A DNA stretch of 64,000 bases from Ricinus communis (Eukaryota > Streptophyta > Magnoliopsida > Malpighiales > Euphorbiaceae): contig NC_063258.1 in NCBI RefSeq assembly GCF_019578655.1, forward strand, positions 26,912,802 through 26,976,801, given 5' to 3'. This document shows, one piece after another, positions 61,544 to 64,000 of the stretch (positions within the stretch are counted from its first letter, which is position 1; each line of letters opens with the position of its first letter). The position numbers and the translations under genes were made by a program. The notes beneath the pieces were generated by a model. The model was not told where the DNA came from. It did not search any database and was given only the letters and a program-made list of their open reading frames with translations.

Positions 61544-62147
61544 ATGTCAACCGAGATTATCTCTCATACTTCTACCCTTCAATTATCTCATTCCTGTAAG
61601 AAAACCATATCCAACAAGATAGACCACCTTGTTGAGATCTTCCATATCCCTGATAGCGTACAGATAGAAGATACTCTAGCACCTATCATCAACCCTTACA
61701 ACATATTTAAGAAACAGAACTTTGTCAGAAAAACCTTTAACCAAATCATCCACAAAAAACCCCTCACCATAAAAGAATATGTTCAATCCTCCTCACTTTC
61801 TCGTTGTTCACTTCATCGCTACTTCTCGAGAGCGTTATGTTACTTTAGAAATTTCCACCTCTTTCATAGAACAATGGCGGAAACAAGGCTATTCTCATCT
61901 CCATCTCGGAGCTGTGAGACTTGTCCTTTCCTATCATGGAAGGATGGGATTGCCTGTTACAGCACGTATGTCGCTCTTGGACACCCGTTATCTCAAGTAT
62001 GAGCATGCAGTGATTGGGACAATAGTCACAACACTCAACACTGGTAGTGTTGTTTTGACTTTCTTCTCAAACTTTAACCTCTCTTTGAGTGATCCTTATC
62101 TATCCACTGCCCTAAAAGTACAAGTCCAAATCACGGGAGCTAGTTAA
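61544..62147 (+). pseudogene. Pararetroviral movement protein, broken
   Basis: The ATG at 61544 opens a frame whose first 80 or so residues are followed, after a frame change near 61790, by the conserved movement core in another frame (61779-62147). The core carries a LHLGAVRLVL block, a RMSLLDTRY block and a hydrophobic beta-rich region ending QVQITGA, as in caulimovirid 30K-type movement proteins. These make tubules or enlarge plasmodesmata for spread between cells. An in-frame TAA at 62145-62147 ends the core. The downstream open frame continues in the same phase, which shows the stop is a later mutation or a decayed polyprotein link. Confidence 0.78.
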
Positions 62148-62987
62148 GTTGAAAATGCTCTCTCAGCGACTCTTCACCATCAGATCGTTTATCGATTGCA
62201 GGATCATGCACTAAACTTGCAGATCCCAGGCTTTCAAGCCTCATCAGATGCTTTGTACATCATGGCTGATTCTGGTCAAACCCCTACAATAGTTCAAGCC
62301 CCTCGTCAGCTTGAAAAGGAAGATCTACAGAAACTAATTCCTATTGAGTGGGTAACAAATTATGAGAAGCTCCAGGCATCTCAATCAAAACCAGTACAAG
62401 CCACAGATCCCCTCTTTGTTCAGCAAAAGGATGGGACTGTTAGGACGATCTTTACAATAACTGAGGAATCTTCCTCAGCACCGTCAATTTTTCAAGCATC
62501 AATGATACAACCTGTATCACGGCCTAGGGAGAAAATCCCTATTCACTCTTTTCATGCATCTGGCAACCAGATCTACGCTGCACAAGTTAGAAGACACTTT
62601 GTCTGGGATGTAGCCCTAGAAATGTGCAAGCCAGAATGCCTATGTCATGAAGATATGGATTATGATGAACCCTGTTTTCAGCATCAACAGAAGAATCCAA
62701 AGAAGATGTCTCTGGATACTTCTTGTTCAAAGATTCATCCTAAGCCGGATGATCGGGATCCAGATGGTTCCCAGAGAAAGAATAAAAAACCTCTGCCAAT
62801 GTTCGATGAGGCAATTGAGTTTCTTGCCAAAGAAGGAAAAACAGTCATTGACGTTTCTTATGATGAGTTCAAGGAAATTATGGCACAACTCAACATTGAA
62901 TATGGCAAACCCCTGCAGCTTGCAGAACGGAGATTCAGTCAGATCCAAAGGTTTATAGGCTGGAAACCCGGTACCCGTCCAGTTTAG
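62148..62987 (+). pseudogene. Pararetroviral movement/coat linker with Cys/His cluster
   Basis: This frame follows the movement core in phase after its stop. Its longest stretch is 62196-62987 (263 residues, no ATG at its start). It reads as polyprotein linker: a Gln/Pro-rich beginning, then a cluster with Cys-X3-Cys-X-Cys-His and a later Cys and His (about 62630-62690) that could bind metal, then a conserved-looking helical end. A stop at 62985-62987 separates it from the next frame. Confidence 0.6.
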
Positions 62988-63098
62988 TACAGGAGGTACA
63001 AAACGTTGGGCCAGGTATAACAATGCCACGAACTTTTGGACCTACTTCATCTCCTCACACCTATATCACGCAGACAACCCTTGATTCAAGAATGTTTC

Positions 63099-64000
63099 AT
63101 GTTACAACCAGAGGATTTCCCTCCCTTGGGAAAAACAAAGAACAAAAGATCTGAAATCCTTCCTACACGGATTTCACCCTCTGGAAACTTAGAGCCGCTG
63201 ACACCCCCTGAAGAAGTACTCAACTGGCAGACATCTAATTCTATTGTCCAAAACACTTATTTGAAGAAGATAGATGGAAAATTGGATCAAGCACTGCACT
63301 TGGTTCAAAACATAGATCACAAGCTGGATACTTTTTCACAAGAAGTCCTACAACTGTACTCATTCCTGACAACAAAGTATCAAGCTTTGGACAAAGAACT
63401 CCGGATACGTCAGCCGATCATCCCCTCTTTTATGCAAAAGCAAAAGGAGATTTCCCGGCTAAAAAAGCAGATAGATCAAATTGAAAATGATCTCCGGAAA
63501 GACCAGTCTGCTGCAATTCCAACTTTCATATCAGCAGCTTCAACCTCATCGGCTATTACTCCTTCATACTTTTCTTCTTTCCCTTTTCTTTCACAACCAG
63601 AACAACCACAAGAAACCGTTTATCAGCCATTTGGCACATTCTCTCACCTCTACCCAAAAAACTCAGAAACCCAGCAAAAGAAATCCTCTCCTCCTCTAGC
63701 CCCTAAAGATAAATTTCCAGAGCAATCTCTCATCAGTCCGTATGATTCAGAATTCTCTTCGGACAATTCAGAGATGGCGGACATCACTGAGATTCTCATG
63801 AACACTTCTGGTACTGATCCCAGTCCAGAAGTAGTGGAACCTGAAGATGAAGATGCTCAGTCATTCTTTGCTTCCACTGGAGCTCCAAACCTAAGGTCAA
63901 AACCAGCTAGCGCAGGACCTTGGTTCACTTTTGATGACTTGCCACCATCAAAATGGAAGGATAAGCTTTCCGAATTCTTGGCATGGATTGATCTTCAGAT
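63099..64000 (+). pseudogene. Pararetroviral coat-region open frame, runs off the window
   Basis: From an ATG at 63099 the frame has no stop for 300 codons and is still open at the window end. Residues 1-140 are helical with coiled-coil character (Leu/Ile heptads near 63280-63500). A Ser/Pro/Gln-rich region follows, then an acidic stretch, then a Trp-rich end ('WFTFDDLPPSKW') typical of the block that leads into the coat core of petuvirus-like and florendovirus-like elements. It is the longest unbroken viral frame in the window, so this insertion may be younger than the left one. Confidence 0.62.

Larger units (their letters stand above)
61544..64000 (+). mobile_element. Endogenous pararetrovirus (Caulimoviridae), right copy, cut by window end
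   Basis: On the plus strand the order is movement protein, Cys/His-bearing linker, then a coat-region open frame that is still open at position 64000. Protease and polymerase would lie beyond the window. It is oriented opposite to the left copy. The linker and coat leader do not resemble those of the left copy, so it is probably another lineage. Breaks include a frameshift near 61790, an in-frame TAA at 62145-62147 and a stop at 62985-62987. Confidence 0.83.

Noticed and set aside
1..64000. CRISPR arrays, bacterial operons or ribosome binding sites
   Set aside because: Spliced genes and plant transposons show this is plant nuclear DNA, and no regularly spaced repeat array was seen.
1..64000. 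tRNA or rRNA genes
   Set aside because: No convincing A-box/B-box pair or rRNA sequence was noticed by eye. A tRNA scan would be needed to exclude one.

Overview
This is nuclear DNA from a flowering plant, almost certainly a eudicot. It is AT-rich, its genes have many GT-AG introns, and it holds plant-only families (MSH7, GNOM-type ARF-GEF, MBF1c, trihelix factor, ALDH2C4) among caulimovirid, LTR, Mutator-like, hAT-like and LINE remnants. A member of Malpighiales such as castor would fit, but the species is a guess.

Layout. 1-7590: a decayed endogenous pararetrovirus on the minus strand (coat region, protease, reverse transcriptase, RNase H). A 2.9-kb solo LTR (2535-5424, 5-bp target duplication) splits it exactly in the zinc knuckle. 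7.6-27 kb: gene-poor. It holds two intact paralogues of an unrecognised three-helix membrane protein (10019-10558 plus, 22827-23336 minus), inverted fragments of the same family near 18.5-18.9 kb, a two-exon hypothetical gene (13395-13965), a LINE remnant (15.4-16.2 kb), and a Mutator-like element with a 9-bp target duplication (19504-21461) that itself contains a hAT-like MITE. 27.8-28.8 kb: a secreted glycine-rich protein. 29.2-30.4 kb: a possible mitochondrial insert and a cluster of TTGGCGACA repeats. 32.6-33.7 kb: a trihelix transcription factor. 35.6-39.9 kb: a GNL2-like ARF-GEF pseudogene. 40.6-48.7 kb: an intact 17-exon MSH7. 51.0-51.4 kb: MBF1c with heat-shock elements. 51.8-54.8 kb: an intact 9-exon ALDH2C4-type aldehyde dehydrogenase, followed at 55.9-59.5 kb by a decayed tandem duplicate. 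61.5-64 kb: a second endogenous pararetrovirus on the plus strand, running off the window.

The genes do not form a pathway; this is an ordinary plant gene neighbourhood. The points of most interest are the foldback made of fragments of the local membrane-protein family (a possible young small-RNA locus), the loss of the ARF-GEF gene beside intact neighbours, the nested transposon histories, and the regulatory sites (E2F palindrome at MSH7, heat-shock elements at MBF1c, telo-box palindrome at the trihelix gene). I found no wholly new biological system. Splice sites and frameshifts were worked out by hand against remembered family features, without database searches.
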